31,098 nt of DNA from positions 1 to 31,098 of the forward strand of contig JBAYJM010000015.1 in the NCBI GenBank assembly GCA_041665065.1, read 5' to 3'. Shown here in pieces: positions 30,780 through 31,098 of this stretch. Made by a program: the position numbers and the translations under genes. Origin of the DNA: JBAYJM01 sp041665065. Its GTDB lineage: Bacteria; Patescibacteriota; Patescibacteriia; 2-01-FULL-39-33. Every line of letters begins with the position of its first letter. Positions within the stretch are counted from its first letter, which is position 1. The notes beneath the pieces are model-generated. The model had not been told where the DNA came from, searched no databases, and was given only the letters and a program-made list of their open reading frames with translations.

Positions 30780-31098
30780 ATGCCAAAAATCTCTATAATT
30801 ATTCCGGCCTATAACTGCTCAAGAACAATTAACCAATGTTTGGAAAGTGTTTTTAATCAAGCTGAAAAAGATTTAGAGGTTATTGTGGTAAATGACGGAT
30901 CAAAAGAAGATTTAGCTGAGGCAGTAAAGCCTTGGCTTCCAAAAATTAAATATATTGTGAAAGAAAATGGCGGAGCGCCATCAGCAAGAAACAGGGGATT
31001 TGATGAAAGTTCAGGAGATTTTGTGATATTTCTGGACGCAGATATTATAATGAAGCCAAGCATGATATCAAAGCTGCTCAAAAAACTTAATGAAAATC
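30780..31098 (+). CDS. Glycosyltransferase family 2, 3' truncated by the window end
   Basis: The first 106 codons of a GT-A fold enzyme. It opens MPKISIIIPAYNCSRTINQC, has the family VVNDGS (the Asp that binds the nucleotide), NGGAPSARNRGFDESSGDF and the metal-binding DxD site as FLDADI. It starts 12 bases after the PEP-domain gene and belongs to the same cluster. Acceptor and sugar cannot be told; the end of the gene lies beyond the window. Confidence 0.88.
   Translation, partial: MPKISIIIPAYNCSRTINQCLESVFNQAEKDLEVIVVNDGSKEDLAEAVKPWLPKIKYIVKENGGAPSARNRGFDESSGDFVIFLDADIIMKPSMISKLLKKLNEN

Noticed and set aside
1..31098. Alternative genetic code (TGA as Gly or Trp), as in some Patescibacteria
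   Set aside because: rodA and the flippase end cleanly in TGA at family-typical places, and no gene has in-frame TGA at conserved Gly or Trp positions.
1..31098. tRNA, rRNA, CRISPR array, transposase or prophage genes
   Set aside because: The gaps between genes were read on both strands; none shows a cloverleaf, regular repeat-spacer pattern or mobile-element gene. A computed tRNA scan was not possible here.

Overview
This window reads as a chromosome segment of a Candidate Phyla Radiation (Patescibacteria) bacterium, most likely of the Parcubacteria side. The evidence is an AT-rich genome with densely packed housekeeping genes, few Shine-Dalgarno sequences, a short AlaRS, an RNA polymerase alpha subunit without its C-terminal domain, a sigma-region-4/HARE protein, a membrane protein plus conjugation-type ATPase pair, and CDP-archaeol-synthase-like and CDP-lipid-type genes beside each other. 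TGA is used as a stop (ends of rodA and the flippase), so there is no sign of UGA recoding. The lineage is an inference from gene content; no 16S gene is present.

Layout. 1-1831 (+): end of rodA, a small zinc-ribbon protein, and ribosomal protein L25. 1912-4289 (-): the classic rpmE-prfA-prmC set, convergent with L25 across a shared terminator. 4290-4985: an unusual interval with a GC-rich orphan gene on the minus strand that has its own promoter and terminator, then back-to-back promoters and a structured leader for rpsB. 4986-7322 (+): rpsB-tsf-ricT. 7446-8450: gapA. 8616-11395: secD (with an inserted parvulin-like domain) and secF. 11538-12701: sigma-region-4/HARE regulator. 12863-18403: large membrane protein, FtsK/TraD-like ATPase, UvrD-type helicase. 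18436-20972: CarS-like lipid enzyme, diacylglycerol-kinase-family protein, mnmA carrying an in-frame palindromic repeat. 21131-22942: alaS with a triplicated operator- or attenuator-like sequence in front. 23151-27114: infA-rpmJ-rpsM-rpsK-rpsD-rpoA-rplQ-rplM-rpsI. 27196-31098: surface-glycan cluster (flippase, GT4, stand-alone PEP-swivelling-domain protein, truncated GT2).

Together these are mostly translation, secretion and envelope functions. The most unusual features are the SecD-parvulin fusion, the AT-hook-tailed RpoA, the palindromic element inside mnmA, the compositional outlier gene at 4316-4684, and several candidate RNA/DNA switches. No tRNA, rRNA, CRISPR array, transposase or prophage gene was seen. 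Hairpins, promoters and domain boundaries were read by eye.
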